A stretch of DNA of 64,000 nt from JBDKVA01 sp039679375. GTDB lineage: Bacteria > Bacillota > Clostridia > Acetivibrionales > DTU013. Position 1 is the first letter of the stretch, and the number at the start of each line of letters is the position of its first letter. Below, in pieces: positions 8,578 to 16,536 of this stretch. Both the position numbers and the translations under genes were made by a program. The notes under the pieces were generated by a model, which had not been told where the DNA came from, did not search any database, and worked only from the letters and a program-made list of their open reading frames with translations. The DNA is taken from contig JBDKVA010000037.1 of assembly GCA_039679375.1 (NCBI GenBank), positions 13,640 through 77,639 on the forward strand. Direction: 5' to 3'.

Positions 8578-8680
8578 CCAATGTAGGCTACCGCCCACAA
8601 CCCAACGAATGTACTTATTGCCGCGAATGTGAAACTGTTTTCTTGTTTTTTATTGCAATTTTGCGGCAATAAGTTACTAA
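8578..8680 (+). repeat. Dispersed two-hairpin repeat, family A, copy 1
   Basis: A 103-bp unit starting CCAATGTAGGCTACC and ending GCAATAAGTTACTAA, repeated nearly identically at 22316-22418 and 27532-27634. It holds a short hairpin (GTAGGC/GCCCAC, one mismatch here) and a long inverted repeat (CTTATTGCCGCGAA with TTTTGCGGCAATAAG, about a 33-nt loop, one wobble). It lies between permease and binding-protein genes of one operon. No ORF or transposase is inside. It may be a non-autonomous mobile element or a REP-like sequence. Confidence 0.85.
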
Positions 8681-8795
8681 AGTTAATACAGACAATTACA
8701 GTTCCCAAAAAAGTGTCAGATATCAGCAGAAAACAATAATAGCGACCATCTCCTTTTTTTACGATTCAGCATTCCCAGAAACTGCAAACCGCCTG

Positions 8796-9644
8796 TTACC
8801 CTTTCACCGCACCTGCTGCAAGCCCTTCGACAAACTGGGATTGCAAGCAAATAAACAAAATAATGATCGGGGTAATAGAAATCATAACTGCTGCCATAAG
8901 CTCACCCCATTGAATGCCGTACTGACTGATGTAGTTGTAAAGTCCGATCGAGATCATCCTAAGCTCTTCTTTTGTTGTAAATGTAAATGAAACAAGGAAA
9001 TCATTCCAGACATAAACAGCTGAAAGCAGTGCTGCAGAAACAATTCCGGGTTTTGATATCGGAATGACCAGCTCATAAAAAGCTCTCGGTTTTGAACAAC
9101 CATCTATAATGCTTGCTTCTTCAATCTCCTTAGGTATCTTTTCGAAAAATCCCCGAAGTATCCATGTCAGGACAGGCGCCCGCCAGGCAGTATATATCAG
9201 TGCAAGCAGGAACCTTGTATTATAAAGATTCAGTTTTACCGACATCATATACGTTGGAATTAAAAGGGCAACTGTCGGGATCATGCTTGTCATCAATATT
9301 ATGAACATGATCTGGTTTTTGTAGCGAATATTAAACTTGGCAATTGCATATGCGGCATGTGCTGCAATAACGGTAGCAATAACAATACATAAGCCCGTAA
9401 TAAATATGCTGTTTAAAAAGTATGTCGCAAAATTCGATTGGAATAATACCTTGTAATAGCTGGATAAATCCAGTGCAGAAGGAACCAATGTAGGCGGGAA
9501 CCGGTTGATCTCGCCAGTCGGTTTTAATGAAGTGGAAAGACCCCAAGCGATAGGAAAAGCGACGATAACCACCAAAATGGCCAAAATAATCACTGTAATA
9601 GTATCGGCAGCCGGATTGCGCTCTAAATTTGCTTTTTTGCTCAT
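8796..9644 (-). CDS. Carbohydrate ABC transporter permease (MalG type)
   Basis: A 282-residue CUT1 inner-membrane permease with six predicted membrane segments. The first is near residues 15-37 (TVIILAILVVIVAFPIAWGL). The conserved cytoplasmic EAA loop reads EEASIIDGCSKPRAFYELVIPISKPG, where the ATPase docks. The C-terminus QSQFVEGLAAGAVKG is typical of MalG-like proteins. It starts 2 bp after the upstream permease stop, so the two are translationally coupled. With 9647-10561 and 7204-8529 it forms a sugar importer without its own ATPase. Confidence 0.93.
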   Translation of the reverse strand: MSKKANLERNPAADTITVIILAILVVIVAFPIAWGLSTSLKPTGEINRFPPTLVPSALDLSSYYKVLFQSNFATYFLNSIFITGLCIVIATVIAAHAAYAIAKFNIRYKNQIMFIILMTSMIPTVALLIPTYMMSVKLNLYNTRFLLALIYTAWRAPVLTWILRGFFEKIPKEIEEASIIDGCSKPRAFYELVIPISKPGIVSAALLSAVYVWNDFLVSFTFTTKEELRMISIGLYNYISQYGIQWGELMAAVMISITPIIILFICLQSQFVEGLAAGAVKG

Positions 9645-9646
9645 TT

Positions 9647-10561
9647 TTACCTTCCTTTCACTTTCGCAGGTTTTGCCAATGCATCTTTCGGCGAGCTCAT
9701 CATCTTTATATAAAAGAGGCTAAACACAATATTTAAAAGAAAAATGATTACGCTATATGCGGAACCTGTGCCTAAATGCCAGAAATCGAATGCCTGCCTG
9801 AATGCTTTAACGGAAATTGTTTCGGTAGCTCCCAGCGGACCGCCTGCTGTCAAAACATAAATCAGGGTAACCATATTAAAATACTCCATACTTTGCATAA
9901 CTACCGCAGTAGTTAAAGTAGGTTTAATTAATGGAAGCGTAATCCTGGTATAGATCGTCAAGCCGTTTGCGCCGTCAACCTTGGCTGCTTCATATACATC
10001 TCTCGATACGGTCTGCAAAGCTGCCAATGTCAAAATAACCACAACGGGGAAGGAATTCCAGACATTTGCCAATACAACGGTTAGTTTTGCACTTATTGCC
10101 GAATTAAAAAAGTCTACTTTTACTCCTGTCAGGTTGTATATAGTATAGAATACCGGACCGTAATTGCCATTAAGCAGCCATTTCCACAGCAATGCAGCTA
10201 CTGTCTGAGATATAACCCATGGAATGATGATCATCGTACGCAACGCGCCTATACCTTTTATCTTCCGATTCAACAGTGTTCCTGTAATAACACCCAAAGG
10301 CATAACAATTATAAGAGAGGATAAAACGTATGATATCGAATTTAAAATTGTGCTCCAGCCCTCTTTAGAAGTAAGAATACTGATGTAATTTGTTAAACCG
10401 ATGAATTTACCTACTGCCGCATAGTTCGTTGCGTGCATGCTCGTGCGGAACGCTATTATAATAGGAATAATTGTTATGCAGAGTATCAGCACTAGAATTG
10501 GTGTTAAAAACAGTATTGATATTGATAAATCACTTGAAGCCTTTTTCTTGTTTTTCATCAC
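9647..10561 (-). CDS. Sugar ABC transporter permease (MalF/UgpA type)
   Basis: A 304-residue CUT1 permease. It has six predicted membrane spans and an EAA motif (YEAAKVDGANGLTIYTRITLPLIKP near residues 206-230). The N-terminal cytoplasmic stretch KNKKKASSDLS precedes the first span. It is the first gene of the operon and has a well-formed promoter at 10662-10691. It pairs with the MalG-type permease immediately downstream. The substrate is probably the sugar handled by the downstream oxidoreductase, aldolase and kinase genes. Confidence 0.93.
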   Translation of the reverse strand: MMKNKKKASSDLSISILFLTPILVLILCITIIPIIIAFRTSMHATNYAAVGKFIGLTNYISILTSKEGWSTILNSISYVLSSLIIVMPLGVITGTLLNRKIKGIGALRTMIIIPWVISQTVAALLWKWLLNGNYGPVFYTIYNLTGVKVDFFNSAISAKLTVVLANVWNSFPVVVILTLAALQTVSRDVYEAAKVDGANGLTIYTRITLPLIKPTLTTAVVMQSMEYFNMVTLIYVLTAGGPLGATETISVKAFRQAFDFWHLGTGSAYSVIIFLLNIVFSLFYIKMMSSPKDALAKPAKVKGR

Positions 10562-10661
10562 AATTCCTCACACCCTTGCCTCTCCTTTTAAGTGCTATTT
10601 CCAGGTCATTCATTATTTAAACGTTATATAACCGCTTTATAACGCTAACCACTACTCTATA

Positions 10662-10691
10662 AGTATATAACGGCGGCTTTTGCTTTGTCAA
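10662..10691 (-). promoter_or_regulatory. Strong sigma-A promoter of the permease/binding-protein operon
   Basis: On the minus strand, a perfect TTGACA (10686-10691) and TATACT (10662-10667) are separated by 18 bp. The start would lie about 95 nt before the permease ATG. TATAACG repeats overlap the start region and a TTGAAA palindrome flanks the -35. Confidence 0.75.
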
Positions 10692-10698
10692 TACATTT

Positions 10699-10712
10699 TT
10701 GAAATGTTTCAA
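10699..10712. promoter_or_regulatory. Palindrome TTGAAATGTTTCAA, candidate LacI-family operator
   Basis: A perfect 14-bp inverted repeat 8 bp upstream of the -35 box at 10686-10691. It resembles the sites at 5590-5603 and 3431-3444. The LacI-family protein encoded at 3573-4592 is the most likely binder. This is inferred from position and sequence only. Confidence 0.5.
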
Positions 10713-10933
10713 TTCTGGCTGTTTCTCAAATGTGGTTGCAAATATTTCGTATATTTCTATATACGCTATACATATTATCTATATTTTTACTCATTTTCTC
10801 GCAATTATTCGTCATTATGTTTAATACTTTTAAAATAGTTATGAGCCAATCCTATTTATAACGTTATAATATCCTTTCCTGACAGTCCATGGAAAGATTC
10901 ACTGATATTTTTTATGCTATACCTGATATGCAG

Positions 10934-10978
10934 AAAAAAATCCTATCAGCAGGTGTTATCCTGTGACAGGATTTTTTT
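10934..10978 (-). terminator. Terminator of the LplABC-type transporter operon
   Basis: An 11-bp A/T-ended stem (AAAAAAATCCT with AGGATTTTTTT) encloses a loop that itself contains a smaller ATCCTG-TCA-CAGGAT hairpin. On the minus strand the stem ends in a run of seven T, 28 bp beyond the permease stop at 11007. This fits an intrinsic terminator. Confidence 0.75.
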
Positions 10979-11006
10979 GTTCATCGAATATCGCTGTTAT
11001 TTTTAA

Positions 11007-11894
11007 TTAACCTTTTAGCGAACCGATCATTACTCCTTTTACAAAAAATTTCTGGAGCCACGGATATACTGCAATAATAGGTGCTATTGCAACAACGATC
11101 GTCGCATATTTGATGGAATCCTCAGGTATTACGTTGTTACCGCCTGAGACAATGACTGTACTGTCTTCCATTATTCCCCTCATTACGATCTCCCTTAAAA
11201 CAATCTGAAGCGGGATTTTATCCTGTGATTTCAGGTAAAGAAGAGGCGTAAAATATGCGTTCCATTGCCCTACTGCATAAAATAGCCCCATAGTGGCCAT
11301 AATTGCGGTAGAAGTAGGCAATACAAGATACCACAATACCCCAATGTCATTTAACCCGTCAAGTCTGCCAGATTCTTCTATTTCGCCGGGGAATTGAATA
11401 AAAAATGTCCTCATTATAATGACATTCGTCGTGCTGATGCATGATGGAAGTACAACCGCCCAGATTGTATCATACAAATGAAGTATGTTTACTACCGTCA
11501 AATATGCAGGAATCATACCTCCGCTGAAAAACATCGTCGCTATCATCATCTTGTTTATAGTCCTCGCAAAAGGAAGCCTGTTCCTTTTGCTTAATGCATA
11601 AGCCGCAGCTGTCGTAAGAGCCAGAGATATCGCTGTACCAACCACTGTATAGATAACTGTGTTTTTATATCCCGTGAAGATCCTATGGTCGCCTAATACA
11701 ATTTTATATACTTCAAATTGTATGCCCTTGGGATAAAAGGTTATATCATTTTTTAAAACATGCAGATTATCCGAAAGAGATATGCTGATCATGTATAAAA
11801 ACGGATACAGGATCGAAATCAATACTGTCAACAGCATCAGCGTCCTTACTATACTCCATATTGTAATCCTTTTTGCATAAACCACATAATTCAC
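11007..11894 (-). CDS. Carbohydrate ABC transporter permease (LplC/YtcP type)
   Basis: A 295-residue CUT1 permease with six predicted spans. The first follows a short basic N-terminus (VYAKRITIWSIVRTLMLLTVL). The EAA-loop region reads IEESGRLDGLNDIGVLWYLVLPTSTA. The C-terminus FFVKGVMIGSLKG is characteristic of the LplC/YtcP branch, which usually serves complex or plant-derived oligosaccharides. It starts 3 bp after the LplB-like stop. It is the last gene before the terminator at 10934-10978. Confidence 0.93.
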   Translation of the reverse strand: MNYVVYAKRITIWSIVRTLMLLTVLISILYPFLYMISISLSDNLHVLKNDITFYPKGIQFEVYKIVLGDHRIFTGYKNTVIYTVVGTAISLALTTAAAYALSKRNRLPFARTINKMMIATMFFSGGMIPAYLTVVNILHLYDTIWAVVLPSCISTTNVIIMRTFFIQFPGEIEESGRLDGLNDIGVLWYLVLPTSTAIMATMGLFYAVGQWNAYFTPLLYLKSQDKIPLQIVLREIVMRGIMEDSTVIVSGGNNVIPEDSIKYATIVVAIAPIIAVYPWLQKFFVKGVMIGSLKG

Positions 11895-11897
11895 CCC

Positions 11898-12866
11898 CTA
11901 CCATAAGCTTGTTTCACTTACTTTTTTAGAAATCTTGTTAAATGTAATGATAAATATTAAATTTATAACAGAAGTGAGCAATCCTATCGCAGTACCATAA
12001 CTGTAATTGGCTCCGGATATACCCATCCTGTATACGTAGGTTTCGAGAACATCCGATGCCGCATGGTTTGCATCGTTCTGCAGCAGGTACGCCTTTTCAA
12101 ACCCGACTCCAAGAACACTTCCCAGTCTGAGCAGCAGCATGGTAATGATTGTCGGAGCTATGGACGGAAGCGTAATATATTTCAGCTGTTGAAATTTGCT
12201 TGCGCCGTCTATGGTGGCTGATTCGTAAAGGGTGGGATCTATGTTTGTAAGAGCCGCAAGGTATATGATTGCACCCCAGCCGAGGCTCTGCCATATACCT
12301 GAAGAAATATATATGGTTCTGAAATATTTTGCCTGCGCGAAAATGTCAGTCTTTTCATATCCCATTGATGCAAGAACCTTTTGAACAGGTCCTGTTGAAG
12401 GAGATAAAAGCATATAGAAAAGGCCAACCACAATTACTGTTGACAGGAAGTGCGGCATATAGCTTACTGATTGTACCAGCTTTTTAAATTTCACATTGGT
12501 CACATCATTCAAAATAAGTGCAAATATGATGGGAAGCGGAAACCCCCACAAAATCGAATATATCGAAAGGATCAGCGTATTGCTTATCGTCCTTACCCAG
12601 AACGGACCACTGAAAAAAGTGATGAAGTGCTGAAGCCCTACCCAGCTGCTTCCCCAAAAGCCCTTGAACGGACTGTATTTTTTAAAGGAGATCAACACAC
12701 CCCACATGGGAATGTATCTAAACAGGATATAAAAAATAACACATGGCAGAACCATGATGATCAGATATTTAGCATCCTTTACCTGTCTTAACAGCTTGGC
12801 TCCCCTGGTCTCCTTCCTTGATATGGGTCCGTTATCGCCTGTCTTTGCTGCAATTCCCGTATTCAT
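11898..12866 (-). CDS. Sugar ABC transporter permease (LplB/YteP type)
   Basis: A 322-residue permease. The ATG at 12866 is preceded by GGAGG six bases away; a longer frame to 12911 lacks such a site. The hydrophobic first span (YLIIMVLPCVIFYILFRYIPMWG) and the PFKGFWGSSWVGLQHF loop are typical of the LplB/YteP family. The EAA motif is in YESATIDGASKFQQLKYITLP. It forms the inner-membrane channel with 11007-11894 for the substrate bound by 13002-14594. No ATPase gene accompanies the set. Confidence 0.93.
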   Translation of the reverse strand: MNTGIAAKTGDNGPISRKETRGAKLLRQVKDAKYLIIMVLPCVIFYILFRYIPMWGVLISFKKYSPFKGFWGSSWVGLQHFITFFSGPFWVRTISNTLILSIYSILWGFPLPIIFALILNDVTNVKFKKLVQSVSYMPHFLSTVIVVGLFYMLLSPSTGPVQKVLASMGYEKTDIFAQAKYFRTIYISSGIWQSLGWGAIIYLAALTNIDPTLYESATIDGASKFQQLKYITLPSIAPTIITMLLLRLGSVLGVGFEKAYLLQNDANHAASDVLETYVYRMGISGANYSYGTAIGLLTSVINLIFIITFNKISKKVSETSLW

Positions 12867-12948
12867 AGCAAACCTCCATGATTCCATAGTGACGAATTTA
12901 TCGCCACTCAAATATATAAATGGGACTGATTATACAATTGATTAACAT

Positions 12949-12978
12949 CTGCGGGATGCTGCTTCCAGCATCCCGCAG
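12949..12978 (-). other. Intercistronic hairpin 3' of the LplA-type binding-protein gene
   Basis: CTGCGGGATGCT, a 6-nt loop and AGCATCCCGCAG form a perfect 12-bp GC-rich stem 23 bp beyond the binding-protein stop. It lies upstream of the LplB-type permease. There is no U-tract on the minus strand. It probably stabilises the upstream message or reduces read-through, giving more binding protein than permease. Confidence 0.75.
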
Positions 12979-13001
12979 TCCCAACAGAATATAACTGCTT
13001 T

Positions 13002-14594
13002 TTACTTCCTGGCGCGCGCATATGCCTGTTCATATATTTTAAGCATATCGTTAAGACCCATTTCGTTTATCTTTTTCACGAAATCATCCCACTCGGACAT
13101 CGGCCTTTCACTAAGGAAGAACTTCGCCAACTGCTCATTTACAAAGGCGTCAATATTTGCTTCAATCTGAGTTCTTACCATCGTTTCGGCATCGTTTAAC
13201 GACAGCCATTCATATGGATTGAATTTTTCTTCAAGCCAATTTAAAACTTGATGAGATTTCTCGACATTATCAGGCGTATAAAGAGCTTCGTTTGATGTGA
13301 CCTCTACAACCTGATACAGGCCATAGGTGCCTACGCCATAGAGGTTACGTGCCGGAGTTCCCTTTTCGTCAAGAATAAACTGCTTCTTGCCGTCCACAAC
13401 CTTATAGGTTTCTCCTTCCTTGCCCCAGCTTACAAGATCGCTTCCTTCCTTGGAGTAGAACCAGTCAACATATTTGAAGGCATTGGCAATCCGTTCTTTT
13501 TTCCCTGTATTGCATATTACGTATCCGGTATACTCGGAATTTGTCTTGGGCATCAACCTTGAAGCATTGGCAGTAAGCCCCTTCGGAGGCTCTATCGGAG
13601 TAAGTGTGAAATCAGGGTTCTCTTTTCTGGCCGGCTCCTGGAACATGTCTATTCTTATAGTATAGTCATTGAATATAAATCCCTGATTATTTGCAACTAT
13701 CGTTCTCCAGTCGGTAGAATTCATCGTAAGCAGGTTAACCGGCAGCAAACCTTCGTCATACAGCTTTTTGTAAAAAGTAAACAGCTGCTTGAATTCGTCT
13801 TCAGTAACGCCATACGACCATTTGCTGCTATTATAATCATAGTAGAATTTATTCTGCATGTATGGCTTCCACTGAGGACCAAATATACTCAGCTTGTTCA
13901 TTGCTTCACGGTTGGCGATCGGGTAGGAATCCGGATAGATTTCTTTAAGCTTTTTGCCGACTTCGTACAATTCGTTCCAATCCTGCGGCACTGAAAGGTT
14001 ATTTTTCTTAAAGATATCTTCCCTGTAAAGCCAGGTTCTAATATTATTTATTGTGTGCAGGCCATAGCTCGGAAAATGGTATACATTACCGTCCCCGGAT
14101 TTTCTGGAATTTATGAATTCCGCACTGTCTGCATTTGAATCCATCCACTGTTTAAAATTCGGGAGTTTATCAAGGTTGTCCAGGATGGATACAAATGGTC
14201 CGTCAAGAGCATATCTGTCTACAGTGGTCTTGTTGGGCATGTGAATTATATCCGGGAGCTGATCCCTGGTAGCCATCAAAAGGCTGATTTTGGTGTCCCA
14301 GCTATCCGAAATGACATCAATAGTAATTTTCCCACCCATGGCTTCTTTTACATATTGCCATATCTTCCAGTTCTCATCATATGGATAGGAGCCATGCGAT
14401 CCTATCAGCACTGTAAGCTCGTCATCAGGGTTCAAAACCGTACCCGGACCGGTAACAGCCGGTTCTGCCGCAGTCGGTGCGGCAGTTGGCGCCGCGGTAG
14501 ATGTTGCTGAAGGTTCGTTTTCTGTTTTAGTGCACGCTACTGCCGAGATTATCATTATGACCAGCATTATGACCGCAAATACTCTTCTTTTCAC
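13002..14594 (-). CDS. Extracellular solute-binding lipoprotein (LplA type)
   Basis: A 530-residue family 1 solute-binding protein, in the long LplA/YtcQ size class. The signal peptide MKRRVFAVIMLVIMIISAVAC ends in a lipobox with Cys at about 21. A Thr/Ala/Pro-rich tether precedes the mature domain, which includes GSHGSYPYDENWKIW and HFPSYGLHTINNIRTW. It is the first gene of the three-gene LplABC-type operon and the first of the four followed by a strong hairpin. The substrate cannot be inferred because no catabolic gene lies in this operon. Confidence 0.92.
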   Translation of the reverse strand: MKRRVFAVIMLVIMIISAVACTKTENEPSATSTAAPTAAPTAAEPAVTGPGTVLNPDDELTVLIGSHGSYPYDENWKIWQYVKEAMGGKITIDVISDSWDTKISLLMATRDQLPDIIHMPNKTTVDRYALDGPFVSILDNLDKLPNFKQWMDSNADSAEFINSRKSGDGNVYHFPSYGLHTINNIRTWLYREDIFKKNNLSVPQDWNELYEVGKKLKEIYPDSYPIANREAMNKLSIFGPQWKPYMQNKFYYDYNSSKWSYGVTEDEFKQLFTFYKKLYDEGLLPVNLLTMNSTDWRTIVANNQGFIFNDYTIRIDMFQEPARKENPDFTLTPIEPPKGLTANASRLMPKTNSEYTGYVICNTGKKERIANAFKYVDWFYSKEGSDLVSWGKEGETYKVVDGKKQFILDEKGTPARNLYGVGTYGLYQVVEVTSNEALYTPDNVEKSHQVLNWLEEKFNPYEWLSLNDAETMVRTQIEANIDAFVNEQLAKFFLSERPMSEWDDFVKKINEMGLNDMLKIYEQAYARARK

Positions 14595-15084
14595 GCTAAT
14601 TCTCCTCTTATAATTGTTTTTCAGGGTTTTTGCAGTTGGTTTCCAGTTACAAACCCCGGGTTATCGACCCCAAACTAACCGGAAATTATCTTTAGCAAGC
14701 GCGCTTTTAAAGACTGCCTGAAGAAAAAACTCAAAAAAGCAGAAAAGTATAGTTCCGTTCAATATCAAATTTACTTGGCTTAAGCCTGTTTAAATGTATG
14801 TGGGCAATTGAATCAATTATGTTGTTTTCCTGAAGTGTTCAAATGATGCTGTCGTTTGAAAGTCAGCTTAATCGGTCGGCAAGCATGTAATACAAAGTAT
14901 AGTCGAATTGAGTTAACGCAACTGGAACATATTAACAACAGTACTGTCATATTGATATTATACGCAGCAGATATGAAAATCAATACGATTAGTCAATCTG
15001 ATTAATAATTGAAACAACAAAAATTTTTGTAACATGGTACATTTATCCTGCTAATGATGAGGCTGGGCGGCCCTGGAAAGTTTT
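14595..15084. other. 490-bp intergenic region upstream of the LplA-type gene
   Basis: No gene is seen. It lies between the DUF3307 gene stop and the binding-protein start, both on the minus strand. The best promoter element is a perfect minus-strand TATAAT at 14957-14962 with TTGATT only 15 bp away, which would give a leader of about 350 nt. A second TATACT occurs near 14910-14915. I see no convincing riboswitch or terminator hairpin here. Confidence 0.4.
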
Positions 15085-15771
15085 TTACATAACCATAATA
15101 ATACAAAGAACCGGTACCGCCATATCAAGCAGCAATTTTGCAAGAAGATGCGGAAGGCTCATCCAGTTTCTCCATATACGTTTGTACTGTACAAAAAACA
15201 AAATGACCGCCAATGCTAAAAATACTAAATATAAAGGTGATTTATGAAAGGAAAGGTAAAAAACGATCGTGATATAGATCCGTGAGAGCATTCCAAATAT
15301 CTTTTCCCCATTTTCGAAGAATCTCCTGTTTTCCCCGGGAAATAAAGCAGCAAGCACGTATTGTGTAAAGATCGCAAGGAATGAAGTCACAATCGACAAA
15401 ATAATAAGTAGTTTTACCGTTGTAAATTCAATCAGAAGCTCTTTTTCATAAACGGCCGTCAGGGATATGAAATAAAGCAATACAATGTGAATGAACTGAT
15501 CTCCCAGAAAACCGGCCAACTCAGAGAGGTGCAAAATTTTACATATATCGCTTTTATAATGATCGAGAATATAATGAACCAAGCCATTAAGTATGACCAG
15601 TACGGAGAGCAAAGCTCCAAACGGATATGAAAAGAGTAAAACAGACAAAGTAACAACAAGCACATGCAATAAGTTCCATTTCCATTGCCGGCCTTTATTT
15701 TCAGCTATTTTGTCTGTTTGTAATACAAAGTCACCTACCAGGTGTCCAAGAAATAAATAATAAAAAGCCAT
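15085..15771 (-). CDS. DUF3307-family polytopic membrane protein
   Basis: A 228-residue protein, almost entirely hydrophobic, with about six to seven predicted membrane segments. The N-terminus MAFYYLFLGHLVGDFVLQTDKIAENKG carries the H-GDF-Q-D signature of DUF3307, and HYILDHYK and LGDQFIHI recur further in. GGAGTGG precedes the ATG. The function is unknown. The conserved His/Asp residues in the first spans suggest a membrane-embedded site. A family B repeat begins 19 bp upstream of its start, probably in its leader. Confidence 0.8.
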   Translation of the reverse strand: MAFYYLFLGHLVGDFVLQTDKIAENKGRQWKWNLLHVLVVTLSVLLFSYPFGALLSVLVILNGLVHYILDHYKSDICKILHLSELAGFLGDQFIHIVLLYFISLTAVYEKELLIEFTTVKLLIILSIVTSFLAIFTQYVLAALFPGENRRFFENGEKIFGMLSRIYITIVFYLSFHKSPLYLVFLALAVILFFVQYKRIWRNWMSLPHLLAKLLLDMAVPVLCIIMVM

Positions 15772-15790
15772 GCGCCACTCCGAACTGCAT

Positions 15791-15862
15791 ATATTAATTG
15801 AATGAAATTTTCTAAACGCCTGTCTGCGCAGACATTCGCAAAGAAAATTAATTCATTCAATA
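15791..15862 (-). repeat. Family B repeat, short inverted copy
   Basis: Reads ATATTAATTGAATGAA at one end and TTCATTCAATAT at the other. It is the reverse-complement orientation relative to the copies at 20074-20174 and 29360-29460. About 35 bp next to one end, including AGACAGGCGTTTAGAAAA on the minus strand, match those copies. Roughly 30 bp of the interior is missing. Ends are set by the inverted termini. It lies directly upstream of the DUF3307 start. Confidence 0.75.
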
Positions 15863-15899
15863 TAGAATGATACAATTATATAGTTATCGAACCCTACAA

Positions 15900-15940
15900 A
15901 AATCCCCCTGAACAAATCTCGTCAGGGGGGGATGTTTTTA
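15900..15940 (-). terminator. Intrinsic terminator of the secreted-protein gene
   Basis: A strong stem, ATCCCCCTGA paired with TCAGGGGGGAT around a 10-nt loop, lies 11 bp past the stop at 15951. On the minus strand it is followed by TTTTTG. A run of T on the other side makes it potentially bidirectional. Confidence 0.85.
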
Positions 15941-15950
15941 GCTTATAGCT

Positions 15951-16394
15951 TTATGAAAATGCATAACGTGAAAAATGTCCAACTTCAAATTTGCTTCGTT
16001 TAACACGCACCCATATGTTCTTTCCTGTAGCACTGTCGTAAAGCGGCCCATTGTAGGAATGAACAATGATCGTCACGTTCCCGTTGAATTCCGGTATGTC
16101 CGGAGTAAATGAAATGCCGGGTACTCCATTAACAGCTGAGATTTCAACATTGATTCTTACAGGCAACTGATCCTCATCTATGAAATTTTCAGGAAATTTT
16201 ATCGTTACGAAACCTACCTGGTATATTCCGCCCTTTTCCGTAACGTTTATTATGCTTTTGTAAATAACAGGTTTCTGTACTGTAAACGATATGTCATGCC
16301 CTATATTTGCCTGATCAACATTTGCAGCGCTTACAGGCATTGCAGAAAATACAAGCGTCAACAGTACTAGTATTACAGTCAATTTCTTAAACAT
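15951..16394 (-). CDS. Small secreted protein of unknown function
   Basis: A 147-residue protein. The ATG at 16394 has GGGAGG at good spacing, and an in-frame upstream ATG at 16442 lacks a site. A Sec signal peptide (MFKKLTVILVLLTLVFSAMPVSA) ends in AxA near residue 24, and there is no lipobox Cys. The mature part is beta-rich (VTIKFPENF, VRINVEISAV, NVTIIVHSYNG) and ends KFEVGHFSRYAFS. That ending resembles short beta domains seen near the termini of Firmicute surface proteins. It is a single-gene unit with its own terminator, next to the signalling genes. Confidence 0.7.
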   Translation of the reverse strand: MFKKLTVILVLLTLVFSAMPVSAANVDQANIGHDISFTVQKPVIYKSIINVTEKGGIYQVGFVTIKFPENFIDEDQLPVRINVEISAVNGVPGISFTPDIPEFNGNVTIIVHSYNGPLYDSATGKNIWVRVKRSKFEVGHFSRYAFS

Positions 16395-16478
16395 ATTACA
16401 CCTCCCAATTATATCCGATTGGATGATATTCATCCAGGACAACTACCCTATTTTATTCTACCACATATCAGGTTATCT

Positions 16479-16506
16479 AAAAAATGGTATATAGTGCCCA
16501 TTTTTT
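16479..16506 (-). terminator. Probable terminator of the cyclase gene
   Basis: AAAAAATGG and CCATTTTTT form a 9-bp stem around a 10-nt loop, 31 bp beyond the stop at 16537. The minus-strand transcript ends in a run of six U within the stem, typical of A/U-flanked intrinsic terminators. Confidence 0.65.
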
Positions 16507-16536
16507 GTAATACATCTAGGACTACGCTACTATTTT

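Larger units (their letters stand above)
10562..11006. other. 445-bp intergenic control region without a gene
   Basis: No coding frame is supportable here. The region holds the leader, promoter and operator candidates for the operon beginning at 10561, and the terminator of the operon ending at 11007. It also holds a perfect 14-bp palindrome TTATAACGTTATAA at 10856-10869. Related TATAACG/AACGTTATA words occur between 10620 and 10672, inside the leader and promoter. Their clustering suggests a second regulator site. Confidence 0.6.

Noticed and set aside
8578..8680. Family A repeat as a riboswitch or sRNA gene
   Set aside because: Three near-identical copies in unrelated contexts argue for a repeated element. 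No promoter or known riboswitch consensus is visible in it.
14640..15060. Riboswitch in the long leader of the LplA-type gene
   Set aside because: No recognisable conserved core or terminator hairpin could be found in the 490-bp region, and the promoter assignment itself is weak.
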